A DNA stretch of 64,000 nucleotides from Ianthella basta. Lineage: Eukaryota; Porifera; Demospongiae; Verongiida; Ianthellidae. This document shows positions 34,726 through 46,921 of this stretch, one piece after another. A program made the position numbers and the translations under genes. Each line of letters begins with the position of its first letter. The first letter of the stretch is position 1. Where the stretch lies: positions 1,975,586 to 2,039,585 of the forward strand of contig OZ025883.1 in NCBI GenBank assembly GCA_964019415.1, given 5' to 3'. The notes beneath the pieces were generated by a model. That model ran no database searches. It was given only the letters and a program-made list of their open reading frames with translations, and was not told the origin of the DNA.

Positions 34726-37700
34726 TTATCTGCAGTAATGCTTGGTCTCTTCTTCATAACCAGTGACTGTACAGTCGAACCGGCAACAGTACACAAACAC
34801 ACAGTTTTGTATTGGCTTTCTTTTCGTTACTGGATAGTACCCGCGTCCACAGCAAAGTGTGCCACAGTAGTTTGGTGCTGTACGATTCAAAGGGTTGCAC
34901 TCCCGTCCACTTGTACCTGGGATGCCAAGTGCTTCATTGTGCTCACAGCGGTATGGGATGTCACAATTGTAGACAAGGTCTTTACTAGTTGGGTCATCTT
35001 CTGGACCTGTACTTTCTAGCTCTCCTGAGGCATCATCAGTCACTGCTTTGGCACTGTCATACTTTGCTGGCATGACCTTTGCAACTTCATCATAATCTAC
35101 CGTTTTGTACTTGCAAGTCTTCACATTACACAACATGCAGATGCCATGGCAACGGCACACTTCTACTGTCTTCATTCCCAACTATTGAGAAGAGAGGAAA
35201 GGAAATATGCAAATGATCAATACATGTGCATACACACAGTCATCAGACAATGATATTCACAAGCTCCTTGAAATATCTATAGTGGAGTACCCCTCTACTT
35301 CAAATGCCCTTATCTACCATATTCGTGGACTAAACTTGTGCTAATGGAGGATTGCCAAAATATTCTCAGTTTTTACTTTTTGCATGGCATTGCTTGGGTC
35401 TTTAATATTATAGTACACACGTACACTATATTTGGAATATAATATTGAATTCTACAGCAGGTGTGGAAATAGAACTGCGAAGAGAATCTACTGCGTACAG
35501 TGTGTAGCAGCAAGCTAGAGCCCAGTGAAGTAGCAGTATTGTTCTGCATTCTCAATTCACTGTACCATCAAATCAACGAAACCTTCGCGTACCTGTCCCA
35601 CTCGAGTATCCCTTCACATACCTATGAACTAGCAAACAGTCACCTACCGAGCGTCGGTAGCCTGACTAATCAAGCCTAATTCCATTTCTGTCAGGGGAAT
35701 TAGGCTGCAGTGATTAGCTGACAAGAAGCACAAACAAAATGGACAGGTTTACAAGAAGCTAGATAGCTGCTGGTGCTATAATTGTTGTTTAGGCAACTTA
35801 TGTTTCCCTTTTCTTGAAATGCTTTCTGAATCAGTAGCACGCTTCATGCCTGCCGCCCGCTTCATTATAGTTTTCACTGCATGCCTCTGCCATGCCAGAA
35901 GAAACAGCCTTTCCAACTCGGGCTCATCACGCTGCTTCACTGTAAAGCAGAAACAAATCAACATTCTTGAAGTTTTCACACAAGGGTAACCAAATGCTAA
36001 ACGAAGCACTGGTCATATGTGTATCCAGAGATACCACAAAGGCAACAATAGATAAAGGGGCATCGTTCGTCCATGGAAATCCATTTTTCAACAGTTATGC
36101 AACACTTTTGCCCAAATATTCATGATTAAAATATTTAATTGCGGATGGTTACCCAAACTGTGAAAACTGCGAAAGTTTAGTCCACAAATAGTTTGAGTGC
36201 ATATGCTATCCCAACAGTTCACCAGACATTAGATAAGGCTACAATTGAATTAACTGTGGTATTTATGTATTGTGACCTCTAAGGTACTGTCCTCACCTGT
36301 GTTCCAACGTTAGCATTGTGGTAATCAATTTTGTCTTCCAATGAATTGTCTTCACTCGATACTCCCAAAATCGTCTTAGTTCGGATCCCAGCGGTTTTCA
36401 CATTGTCACCGCAGTCTGCATAAGTGACTGTGCGCTCACCGTTTTCATTCTTGTCTATCTTCCTACTCCATTCAGGGTACGTACAAGGGCAGTCCTTCAG
36501 CTTTCCTTCTCTACAGCACGTTGCTATGTCCATTGTGATAGCAGCAGACACCATTGCAACTACTACAGCTCTCTCCTTTGTAGCTGTAGGGGGAAAGGGA
36601 GGGGAGGGGAAAAGAGGAGGATTGTGACATCACTAACTCCTGGAATGCACACAAGGGCAACATTGATGAGGGAGAATGGAATGGATGCCACAACTGTGTG
36701 CGTGTGCTCTATAAAATTGGCCAATCACATTTTGCGGGATATTTCAAGCAAATGAATGAAAGGGGTGAACAGCTCCATAATCCTTATGAGTTAAATTAAT
36801 CCCACGACTGCCTGCGCATTATTTTGCACTACAATTGTTCTGCAATCTGATTGGCCATTCCCAAATTGTGGCACTGGTACAGAAATGGTATATACAGCAA
36901 TGTTGCCAGACCTTTCTCCACTCCCTTGCTCCAAAAATGGTGGTAGAATGGCAATGGGTCTGGGTATGCATTCTTTTCTTATAGTTAGTGTAGCTGGCTA
37001 CCTATACAGATAGCTAAGTATAGGCAGATATTGGAACAGATCACATGCAGTAGATCACATGCAATTATTCAATCCAAGACACTTCAATTTGAAGATCACT
37101 TATACAAAACATATATAAGGAAAGTGCGACATTTATAGGCATCATGCAGGGCTGGGGAACCACTCCCGCCACTCCAGCCATGGCCAGACCAAAGTTTTGA
37201 CAGAAGCTGTTTTTCCAATTACAAGCTTCACTTCTGCCTTTTTGCAGCAATTTTTCTTTAGCTATTAGCCCATAACAAGTGAATTTCTACTTTTTTTGTT
37301 TCGCTTGCTCTTCTTACACATCTAACCTTCTCAACACAATTACTGGGACTGTACAATGTAACTTCGAGCGAGAAGACCATTTTTATGATGTCATATGCAG
37401 CATACGCTTCCCTAGCATTTCAAATGGCTCCATTCCTCACATTGCATGGGCACCAGAAAAGGAAAGACTGCCCAATGTAGGGAATGGAACACGAGGGGTA
37501 AAGCAGAGTACCCCCACATGCAGTTGTTGCCACTTGTTACATGAGGAAGCCATACTTCAAAGGAAGCAACTGCGCGTTATTTTCTTGGAATGCACTGGAT
37601 AATACACAGTTGCTTTATTTGGAAGTGTATAATACATATTGTTTGGTTCATAATGCATTGATTTGAATGGGGCTCTTATTGACATATCCAATATCTCCTT

Positions 37701-39690
37701 GTGAACTTTCACATGAATTTTGGCTCCTCAATCATGAGTGCATGACACTAAGAAAATGCATGCTCATCCATAAAAATGTATGCCTAGCACAGCACTGCAC
37801 ATGCATGTTCTATGGCAGAGACTTGTAATTATGCATGCAATACAATGTCTTTAGAGGCAGAGAGAAATACAGGATTCCCTTTCATTAGTTCACTTTCTGA
37901 ATATGATTTAGTTGAAAGGGAGGCCCCTTCACTCTCCCAGCTCTACTTACCTTCCAATCACAATCTGCATTCTGTAGAGATCTACCATAGTCCTGACTCA
38001 AGTGCCACCATTGCCTTAATCAGAACGAGAGGTCACTGACAGCCTGCTCCCTTATGATGCTTTGTCTTTAACCCTTCTTCATTGAGAAGAGCATGTTCGC
38101 CGGTTTCTATAGCAACCTACGGTCTAGTTCATTCAGTAAATGATTTGACGGTGAGGGAATTCAAGTGCAAATCATTTCTGTTCGAACAGTAGCAAGCCAG
38201 TTATCACATGTCTTCTCAGGCATTTCACCAATTATTTATCACATTAGGGCACTTCGTGCTCTAATGTGATAAATTAGCAAACGCCGTCGCGGCCATGTGA
38301 TAAGTAGTACATAATTATATAGCTATATCTGGGTAGCCAGCTATACCAACCAAGAAGAAAGAATGCATGGAATGACAAATGGGCTACATATGCACTGTAT
38401 GACCTTGTTTCAGTGCTTCTTTTACCATCCCTACATCCACTGTTGTTTGTGGAAACATTTCTAAATTTGTGTACTATTTAATCAAAGCAGCAAAATCTGT
38501 GATTAGGCATACACAAGAGAAATGCTAGCTTAGTAGTTATGAGAATAATGAGAACATGAGCAACTGCAGATTGAGGGAGGCAGCATTGGTTTGGACTCAT
38601 GTGTACAAACATGCACTGCCTCGGTGTCAAAGAAGCATAGCAGTGGGAATGTATGGACAAGACCTGTGTGCACAGCTGTAAATGACTTTAATATATAATT
38701 ATGTAGTATCATGTGACATTGTAGCAAATGGGGTCTTTGATTTAGTTTGGGCCTATGTATAGTTCCAGGCTGCATGATGGTGAGCTGCACTGAAGTATAG
38801 TTCACTGTTGGAATGCACAAAAACTGTAGATCAGAAGAAGTGATGCAGTTTTGAGCTAGCTGATCCAATACATTGATGGTGACAACTTACACCATCCATG
38901 CTACCGAACCCTGATAAATCTTCCTCACAGGGACATAGTATAGTGCAGCTGTACGGACATGCATTCTAAGCAATCATGCATTGGACTATACTTGCTGTGA
39001 AGTGAAGTACCAATGATATCGAGCAAACCAACATTTAAGGAGCACAGCAACTTTCAACCTCTCTAAAACCACCCGCTGCTCGAGCTCGCATTTCTACATG
39101 GTGCGCTTGTGCGTCAGAACTAACCGTATTTGTGCACAATTCTACCGAGGACATAGTCTCCCACCCAGGTGGTGCAGTTCCAAAGGTGATTCTTGAACAC
39201 CTTCTGGCACCACTGGATCGCTCGCTTGATCCCAAGCGCCATGCAGGGGAGGTAATCCTTGTCTTCGCGTTCGCACAGATACATCTGTGCGGGAGTCAAG
39301 ATGTGAGCGTATGCCGAACAGTTGACGACAGTGTCATCGTCTGGCTCCATCGCAATGGGGTCATCAGCTAATGCCCTGCAGAATGGACAGATGATGTTAG
39401 TGATATATTAAATATCCTTGCGCACAATAGACAATGTGTACACTTAACAACAGACAGTCTGACAGACATGCGTTTGCGCGGCGCGGCTGCACATCTGCAA
39501 GCTGCAGGCGAGTTGACAGCAGACCGCGCCACTCGCGTGCCCGTACACCCAGCTGGTCGCACAACGGCTGGACTTACAGGCAGGTCAAGTTATTCGTCGT
39601 TTCGATGCAGCAAGGAGCCACTGGTAAGGGCTGGGACTGGGCCAGAGCCGCGGCACCCAGGACAATTAACAGCACGCTTCCAATTTGCAT
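34726..39690 (-). CDS. Wnt: Wnt D: Wnt-family ligand with altered lipidation tip
   Basis: Coding exons (minus) are 39690-39578, 39375-39125, 36583-36297 and 35181-34726, with phases as in Wnt A, giving 368 aa. The signal peptide is MQIGSVLLIVLGAAALAQ. Exon 2 keeps LTPAQMYLC and LWNCTTW. Exon 3 keeps CREGKLKDCPC. Exon 4 is A-like but reads CRCHGICMLC where the others read CHG-[IV]-TGSC. The acyl-accepting position and its neighbours are therefore replaced (residues 232-234, C-M-L), adding one Cys. All boundaries are open and GT-AG. The product may be a secreted but non-acylated Wnt, or this may be an early pseudogene. Introns 2 and 3 are 2.54 and 1.12 kb. Confidence 0.85.
35320..36190. mobile_element. 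TIR element in Wnt D intron 3
   Basis: Termini TATTCGTGGACTAAACTT and AAGTTTAGTCCACAAATA are inverted repeats with TA ends. The element is about 870 bp and shares its interior with 24276-25763 in Wnt B. It has an internal deletion relative to B. No transposase frame is recognised. A nested hairpin lies at about 35665-35727. Confidence 0.6.
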
Positions 39691-39770
39691 CGTTCCGCGC
39701 CCAGGCGGTGACTGTCCTGTTGCCACGGAGGTTAAATCGAAAGAGTGTACGAACCAGAACTGCTCGCTTT

Positions 39771-39817
39771 CCTTTTATACTACAGCTCCATTCTTTTTCG
39801 CGTGGGGTCGTGGCTAG
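39771..39817 (-). promoter_or_regulatory. Wnt D core promoter: TATA box and degenerate C-rich box
   Basis: The reverse-strand TATAAAAGG lies at 39771-39779. The upstream box reads CCACGACCCCACGCG, so one base of the CACGCCCC motif differs. Spacing matches the other copies. Confidence 0.55.
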
Positions 39818-39919
39818 ATATCCCTAAGAATTCTATTTTATCTCTATTCTAATAGTTATTGTAATTTCCTGCATGTCATATTATTATTATTTGCAAGATT
39901 ATGTGCACACACACAATGG

Positions 39920-40095
39920 TACAGCCTATTTCAGAATGGTTGGCCAAAATGGCAAATGGCAGAACGGCCAAAAGTAGTGACTTCACTATTAGTTTTACAG
40001 CTTGCCATTATATCACACCTACTGTCCAGTATTTTGCCATGAAGTCATGCCGATTGTCAATTGCTTTTTGGCCAACCATTCTGGAGTCAGCTGTA
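39920..40095. repeat. MITE of the AGAATGG family, upstream of Wnt D
   Basis: This is the fullest copy. TTTCAGAATGGTTGGCCAAA at the left and CCAACCATTCTGGAGTCAG at the right are inverted repeats, ending TACAGC...GCTGTA. It corresponds in position to 30339-30492 upstream of B, so this insertion predates the block duplication. Confidence 0.7.
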
Positions 40096-41020
40096 TACAC
40101 ACGCGTGCATGTGAACACGCCACACACAAATGCTAATACATACACACTATACACACATAGGTGACAAGTGACTCGTATTTATATGTACAGTAAACAGCCA
40201 ATTATTTTCCTTTGATCCCTTAATTCCCTCTAAAGTGGCCCAGAGCTAAGAGGGTTGCCATTACTTGCACTGCTGACTGCTGTGAACCACACTCACGTCA
40301 CCACACTGGCATCACATCACCATCGTTGGCACTCCGTTGTCGGTGCACCAGAGCAGGGAAGCCTGCCAAAATTATGCAAGAGCACATGTATAGTCCTGAT
40401 ATAATTTATGTTATAACCATTTGGTATGATACATGGATATGTGTATATAATTATGTACATCCACCATTCATAGACAGCTTCATTCTACCTACACAAATAC
40501 TGGCTGTTCTTACCATAAACAGCCTCTCCATGCATGCACCATATTGCATGACTAGTCAGTAGCTATACTGCAGAGCATGATGTGCTGTCCAGTGCACATG
40601 CAGCAAGTTGTGACTACCAGATCGATTCCTCCCACAACACTAACAGCCCATTGTTCACAATATACCTACCACCTTAATTCACATGCGCATTTGGCGGTCC
40701 ATTTGATGCTGTGTTGGTCACGTCTCTTCCTTCATGCTCAGTTGCTTTCCAAAATGCTGCAGTGGGCTACCATTCATGAGATGATATAGCAGTCAGTCCG
40801 GATCCCTGTGTTGCCTTTCCAACTACCAGTTTTGGGAATTGGAATGGAAGAATTAGACTGACTATGAGGCTAGTCAAGGTTGCTAGATTACTTCGTTTTG
40901 TTTGTGCTGAGGGAGTCATTTCTTGTGCATCCTCTAGAGGCTGATGTAGCATGGTTCTTGCTTTAGTAGCAGAGGTTGAGGAGCTTAATTGCTAACTGGA
41001 CAGCAGTGCCATATATGCAA
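40096..41020. repeat. Intergenic duplicate block between Wnt D and E
   Basis: Near-identical partner of 30493-31430. It shows no gene. Confidence 0.75.
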
Positions 41021-41180
41021 CAAACAGAACATCTTTTCAATTCTTAGTACACATATATATCCGTACATTGTCATGCATGTATGCACAGTGAGGGTCGATA
41101 AGAATTGCATAGACAATGAAGAGACGAAACTTTTTAAAGTGTTTTACTACAACAGCAAACATATACAATGGACTGTGGAA

Positions 41181-44100
41181 TTATCTGCAGTAATGCTTGG
41201 TCTCTTCTTCATAACCAGTGACTGTACAGTCAAACCAGCAACAGTATACAAACACACAGTTTTCTATTGGTTTTGTTGTGGTCACTGGATAGTACCCGCG
41301 TCCACAGCAAAGTGTGCCACAGTAGTTTGGTGCTGTACGATCTGAAGGGTTGCACTCCCGTCCACTTGTACCTGGGATACCAAGCGTTACATTACGTTCA
41401 CAGAGGTATGGGGTGTCACAACTGTACACGAGGGTTTTGTTAGTTGGATCATCTCCTGGGCCTACACTTTTCAGCTCTCCTATTGTTTCATCACAAGTTA
41501 CTGCTATGGCACTGTCATACTTTGCTGACATGACCTTTGCAACTTCAGCATACTCTACCGTTATGTTCTTGCAAGTCTTCACATTACATGACCCAGTGAT
41601 TCCATGACAACGGCACACTTCTACTGTCTTCATTCCCAACTATTGAGAAGAGAGAAAGGGAAATATGCAATTGACCAGTACATGTGCACACATTCACACT
41701 CATCAGATAATGATGTTCATAAGCTCATTCTAGTGGAGTACCTCTCTGCTTCAAATGCCCCTAGCTATCTCAACAGTTCACCGACATCAGATAATTAAGG
41801 CTACAATTGAATTAGTAGTGCCATAACAGTGTGTTGCCCGCTAAGGCAGTGTGTCCTTACTTGGGTTCCAATAGCTATGTTGTGATGGTCAACTTTGCCT
41901 TCCAACGAATCTTCTTCACTTGATACTCCCAGAATCACCTCAGTTCGATTCTTAGCAATTTCCACATTGTCCCCACAGTCAGAGTATGTGACTGTGCGTT
42001 CACCATACTCATCTAGGCCCGTCTTTCTACTCCATTCAGGGTTCGTACAAGGGCAGTCCTTAAGCTTTTCTTCTCTACAGCATGCTGCTATTTCCATTGT
42101 GATACTAGCAGACACCATTGCGACTACTACAGCTCTCTCTTTTGTAGCTGTAGGAGGAAAGAGAGGGGAGGGGAGGGGAGGGGAGGGGAGGGGAGGAGAG
42201 AGGGGCTGTGACATCACTAACCCCTGGATTGCATACAAAGGCAACATTAATGAGGAACAGTAGAGAATGGAATGGATGCCACAACTGTGTGCATGCGCTC
42301 CTTAAAAATTGCTTGATCACATTTTGCAGGATTTATCAAGTGAATTAATAAAAGAGACAAACAGCTGCATAATCCAGCTAATTGATTAGGAGCCTACTTA
42401 ATCCCATGACTGCCTGTGCATTACTATGCATTAGCAGGAAAGCCCACCTTTGGCAGGCTTCTCTGCTTTGGCACATGTTGACGACGGCATGCCGGTGCCA
42501 ACAGAATGTGACGTCACATTCTTATGGCAGAATGAAATACTGGACATTGTCTAGGGCTGCAAGAGTAGTCTCAAAAACGGCATCTAGGCCCACAGAAAAA
42601 AGGAAATGCGATCTTCGGCTGCAGGGCAACTAGGTGAACAGCACCTCTCTAAGCTCATATTCCCCACTCCCTTAACTGGCATGTTGCATATCAAGTCCAC
42701 CAAGGACCGGTAGTGGAAGGGTTGATAATTTTAAAATGGCGTATTGGCCTGCCAAGAACGGACAAAGGATGTCATTCTCGCTCTTCAGCCACAAGGCAGC
42801 TCGGTGAACGGCACCCCTCTAAGAACATGCCCGCCCAGTCCCTCAACTGGCATGGAGCGTCTTGAGCCGATTCCCTGCAAGGCGCTGATTTGATGACTGA
42901 ACAAACAAACACAAACCGAGATCCGGTGCATTGTGGTAAGATTACAAATGTGTTCTGTAATCTGACCGGCCATTCCCACATTGTGGCACTGGTACAGAAA
43001 TGGTATACATATGGCAATGTTATCAGATCTTTTCTCCACTCCCTTGCTTCAAAAATGGTGGCAGAATGGCAATAGACCTGGGTATGCATTCTTTTCTCAT
43101 GGTTAGTGTAGCTGTCTACCCATACAGATAGCTCTGCATCATTCCATTCCTTACATTGAGCACCAGAAATGGAAAGGAGTGCCCAATGTAGGGAATGAAA
43201 CATAAGGGTAAAGCAGATTACCCCCCCCCCCCCCGGTTGGTATTGACACATAGCTATATCTGGGTAGCCAGCTACACGAACAAGGAAGAAAGAATGCATG
43301 GAATGACAAGTGGGGTACATACCCACCATCACTGCGTGACCTTGTTTCAGTGCTTTTTATACCAAACCCACATCCGCTGTTGTTCATTGAAGCACTTTTT
43401 AACAATTAACTTGTTCAAATTTGTGTACTTTTCAATTAAGGCAGCAAAATCTGTGACTAGGCATACACAAGAGAAATGCCAACTTAGTAGTTATGAGAAT
43501 AATGAGAACACGAACAACTGCAGATTGAGGGAGGCAGCATTGGTTTGGACTCATGTGTACAAGCATGAACTGCCTCGCGGTATCCACGAAGCATAGCAGT
43601 GGGAATGTATATATGGGCAAGACCTGTACGCACAGCTGCAAGTGGTTTTGATACATAGCATCATGTGACATCATAGGAAACAGCGTCTTCGATTTAAGTT
43701 TCGGACTAAAGTCAATTTCAGAATGGTTGGCCAAAATGGCAAATGGCAGAACAATTAAACGGTGTGATGTCACTATTAGCTTTCCTGCTTGCCATTGCAT
43801 AGCACCTACTGTCCAGTATAATTGCTATCTGCTATGATGTCACGCCATTTGCCATTCACCTTTTGGACAACCATTCTGAATTCAGCTGTACCAGGCTGAT
43901 GGTGAGTTGCACTGCATGAAGTAACTGGAATGCACAAATGCTGTAGACCAGAAGAAATGATGCAGTTTTGAGCTAGCTGATCTAATACATTGATGGTATA
44001 ACAATCTACACCATCCATGCTACAGCACTCTGATAAAATAATAATCATCCTCACACGGACATAGTATAGTGCAGCTGTACGGACATGCATTCCAAGCGAT

Positions 44101-44838
44101 CATGCATTGGACTATACTTGCTATGAAGCGAAGTACCAATGATATTGAGCACATTAACATTTAAGGCGCACTGCAACTTTTAACCTCTCTAGACCAACCC
44201 ACTGCTCGCTCGCATTTCTACTTGGTGCGCTTGTGTGCCAGAACTAACCGTATTTGTGGACAATTTTTCCAAGGACATATTTTCCCACCCAGGTGGTGCA
44301 GTTCCAAAGGTGATCCTTGTACACCTTCTGGCACCACTGGATCGCTCGCTTGATCCCAAGCGCCATGCAGGGGAGGTAATTCTTGTCCTGGCGTTCGCAC
44401 AGATACATCTGTGCGGGAGTCAAGATGTGAGCGTATGCCGAACAGTTGACGACAGTGTCGTCATCCGGCTTCATCGCAATGGGGTACTCTGCAATTGATC
44501 TGCGGAATAGTACAGGCAATGTTGATTATCTAGCATTATATTATGATGCTGCCAGATTTCATATCCTGGCGCACAATATATACAAACTGAACGACAGACA
44601 GTCTGGCGGACATGCGTTTGCGCGGCTAGGCCGCACATCTGCAAGCTGCAGGCGAGCCGACAGCAGACCGCGCCACTCGCGTGCCCGTACATTCACTTAG
44701 CTGGTCGCACAACGACTGAACTTACAGGCAGGTCAAGTTATTCGTTGTTTCGTTGCAGTAAGGAGCCACTGATAAGGGCTGGGACTGGGCCAGAGTCGCG
44801 GCACTCAGGACAAGTAACAGCACGCTTCCACATTGCAT
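41181..44838 (-). CDS. Wnt: Wnt E: secreted Wnt-family ligand, four exons
   Basis: Coding exons (minus) are 44838-44726, 44499-44249, 42147-41861 and 41639-41181, giving 369 aa from the Met conserved in all copies. An upstream in-frame ATG at 44872-44874 would add 12 residues (MATRQSPPERRT) before the hydrophobic signal MQCGSVLLLVLSAATLAQ. I prefer the shared start. Motifs are LTPAQMYLC, LWNCTTW, CREEKLKDCPC, DCGDNV, CRCHGITGSC and CGTLCCGRGYY. Exon 3 is the most diverged apart from F (NPEWSRKTGLDEYGE). The exon 2 donor is GTTAGT. The 3' half is the paralogue of pseudogene C. Thr occupies the lipidation position. Confidence 0.87.
42433..42890. repeat. Hairpin-tipped repeat and GC-rich segment in Wnt E intron 2
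   Basis: The hairpin AGCAGGAAAGCCC...GGCTTCTCTGCT (42433-42467) starts a segment whose later part (about 42540-42890) resembles 20266-20660 in the opposite orientation. Both share a GGCATGGAGCG/CCTGCAAGGCGC-type phrase. It is a non-coding dispersed repeat of unknown class. Confidence 0.5.
43712..43890. repeat. MITE of the AGAATGG family in Wnt E intron 2
   Basis: TTTCAGAATGGTTGGCCAAA and the right end ACAACCATTCTGAATTCAGC are inverted repeats. The aligned introns of B (about 29240) and D (about 38760) lack it, so it inserted in the E lineage. Confidence 0.7.
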
Positions 44839-44942
44839 CGTTCTGCGCTCAGGCGGTGACTGTCTTGTCGCCATAGAGGTTAAACTGAAAGTTTTCGTAC
44901 GAGTGGACGTTACTGTAGCTGCAAAAGCAGAACTGCTCACTC

Positions 44943-44975
44943 TCTTTATACCATTCTCGCGTGGGGGCGCGGCTA
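44943..44975 (-). promoter_or_regulatory. Wnt E core promoter: TATA and C-rich boxes
   Basis: TATAAAGAG on the minus strand lies at about 44942-44950, slightly weaker than the TATAAAAGG of the others. GCCGCGCCCCCACGCG lies at about 44959-44974. Confidence 0.55.
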
Positions 44976-45169
44976 GATGTCCCTATGAATTCTATTTCAT
45001 CTCTATTGTAATAATTATTATTCTAAATTCCTACCATATAATTATTATTGCATGCATTTATTATGTATGTGCACACACAATGGTATACACATGCATGTAT
45101 GTGCATGTGTACACACCTCATCACACAAACACTAACACAGTCATACACACAACACACACACACACACAT

Positions 45170-45930
45170 ATATAGGTGACAAGTGACCTGTAATGTACAA
45201 TAAACAGTTTATTAGATATTTTCCTTTGATCCCTGAATTCCCTCTTAAACCATTTCAATTCCCAAAAATGGAAGTTGGAAAGGCAAAACTGGGGTCCAGA
45301 CTGACTGCTATATTATCTCATGAATGCTAGCCCACTGCAGCATTTCAGAAAGCAACTGAGCATGAAGGAAGAGACGTGACCAACACAGAACCAAATGGAC
45401 CACCAACTGCACATGAAGGTGGTGTAATGTGAGCAATATATAGGCCATTAGCGTTGTGGGATAAATCAATCTGGTAGTCACGACTTGCTGCATGTGCACT
45501 GGACAGCACATCATGCTCCTTGCACTATAGCTACTGGCTAGTCATGCAATATGGTGCATGCATGATTGTATTATGTACATAATAACATACACAATATATA
45601 CTCTTCTATCATACCAAACGGTTATGGCATATATATCAAGAGTACATTTACTCTTGCTTATTATATTTAACTAGCAGGGAAGCCCACCATAGGCAGGTTT
45701 CCCTGCTCCGGTGCTCCAATCACAGTGTGCCAATGATGATGATGTGATGCTAGTGTGGCGATGTGAGTGTGGCTCATGACAGTAGCAGTGCAAGTAATGG
45801 CAATCCTTTTAGCTCTGGGGCCGCTCCGGCCAAACCTGCGAGGGCGTTATTTCTTGGGCATCCTCTAGAGACTGAGGTAGCAAGGTTCTTGCTGTGGTAG
45901 CACCTGTCGAGGAGCTTGCTACCTGGTCTC
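45170..45930. repeat. Third intergenic block copy with internal inversion, upstream of Wnt E
   Basis: The outer parts (45175-45245 and about 45840-45930) match 30557-30632 and about 31300-31400 in the same orientation. The middle (about 45246-45840) matches about 31235-30640 in reverse. The hairpin motif at 45673-45707 lies inside. No gene is seen. Confidence 0.65.
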
Positions 45931-46921
45931 TTTTACTCAAGTGGTCAAAGATGACAACAAGTCTGAACTTGGTAGACTGCAAGGAGCATTACATCACAAA
46001 TAGGCACAGGGAACTGTGCATGAGTCACAAATGGCATCATAACTAGAAATAGCAGCAGTGTAAACAAAAGTAAAGGTATAGTGACAGCACGTACACTGAA
46101 TAGCAACACTGATGGTTCATTACATATATACCACAGTACTTGAGCTTGTATTATAGCGCAGGATCGATGTCACATGCATCCAATCCTACAACAAGGGAGC
46201 TGGATACAGGTCCAGAAGTAAAAGCACAAGCAGCAAGTCATGGAGTCAAAGTTTGGCTTCCCAGAGAGCTGCCCCAAGAGGTGGTTGTGTGCTTGTGTCA
46301 ACACTCCTGTGATGTCATGTTATGTGACAATGACACATAACCCCTGTGACATGACGTTATGTGACGATAACACATTGCCATATACAAGCTCTGTCACGCC
46401 ATGATGTACACATTTATATTGGTAACATATAGCTTACTTATTCAATGTATAGTGTGTCTGCGTTTGACATCGCTCACTTCAAGAGATGAGCAATATATGT
46501 ACAGGAGTGACAGACATAGCGACCACATTTGAAGAGAAAAAGCTGAACTGCCCAAGACAGGAAGTACAAACTCGGTGAGAGCTTGGCTGTGTGTGACTAC
46601 CAATTTGCAATATCGTGGATGCTTGCGAGCCATCAAGGAGTCGTGTTACTTTGTACACAAACACAATGATATTATTTATACAACACAACTTGATTATTAT
46701 TGATTGTTAGGCTGTGGTATGCATACAAATATCAAGTCCTCAATAATACAATTCACTAAACATCCCCATACTCAGTGTTTGCTGTTTAACTAATGCACAA
46801 GGCCAAGTATCACTGCACATATGCACAGTTTACCTCGGTCAATAGGAGTGTGCTCAAATCACACTTTGACTGAGACAGAATTGTCAGGCTCCTATGCACA
46901 GGGAACCTGGACTAAGCTGAA
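45931..46921. other. Stretch with no recognised gene
   Basis: A tandem-like phrase with GTGACATGACGTTATGTGAC occurs at about 46310-46375. No domain-bearing frame is present. Confidence 0.35.

Noticed and set aside
37279-37602. 107-codon plus-strand frame in Wnt D intron 2
   Set aside because: No domain, no clear splice context and no conserved counterpart in B.
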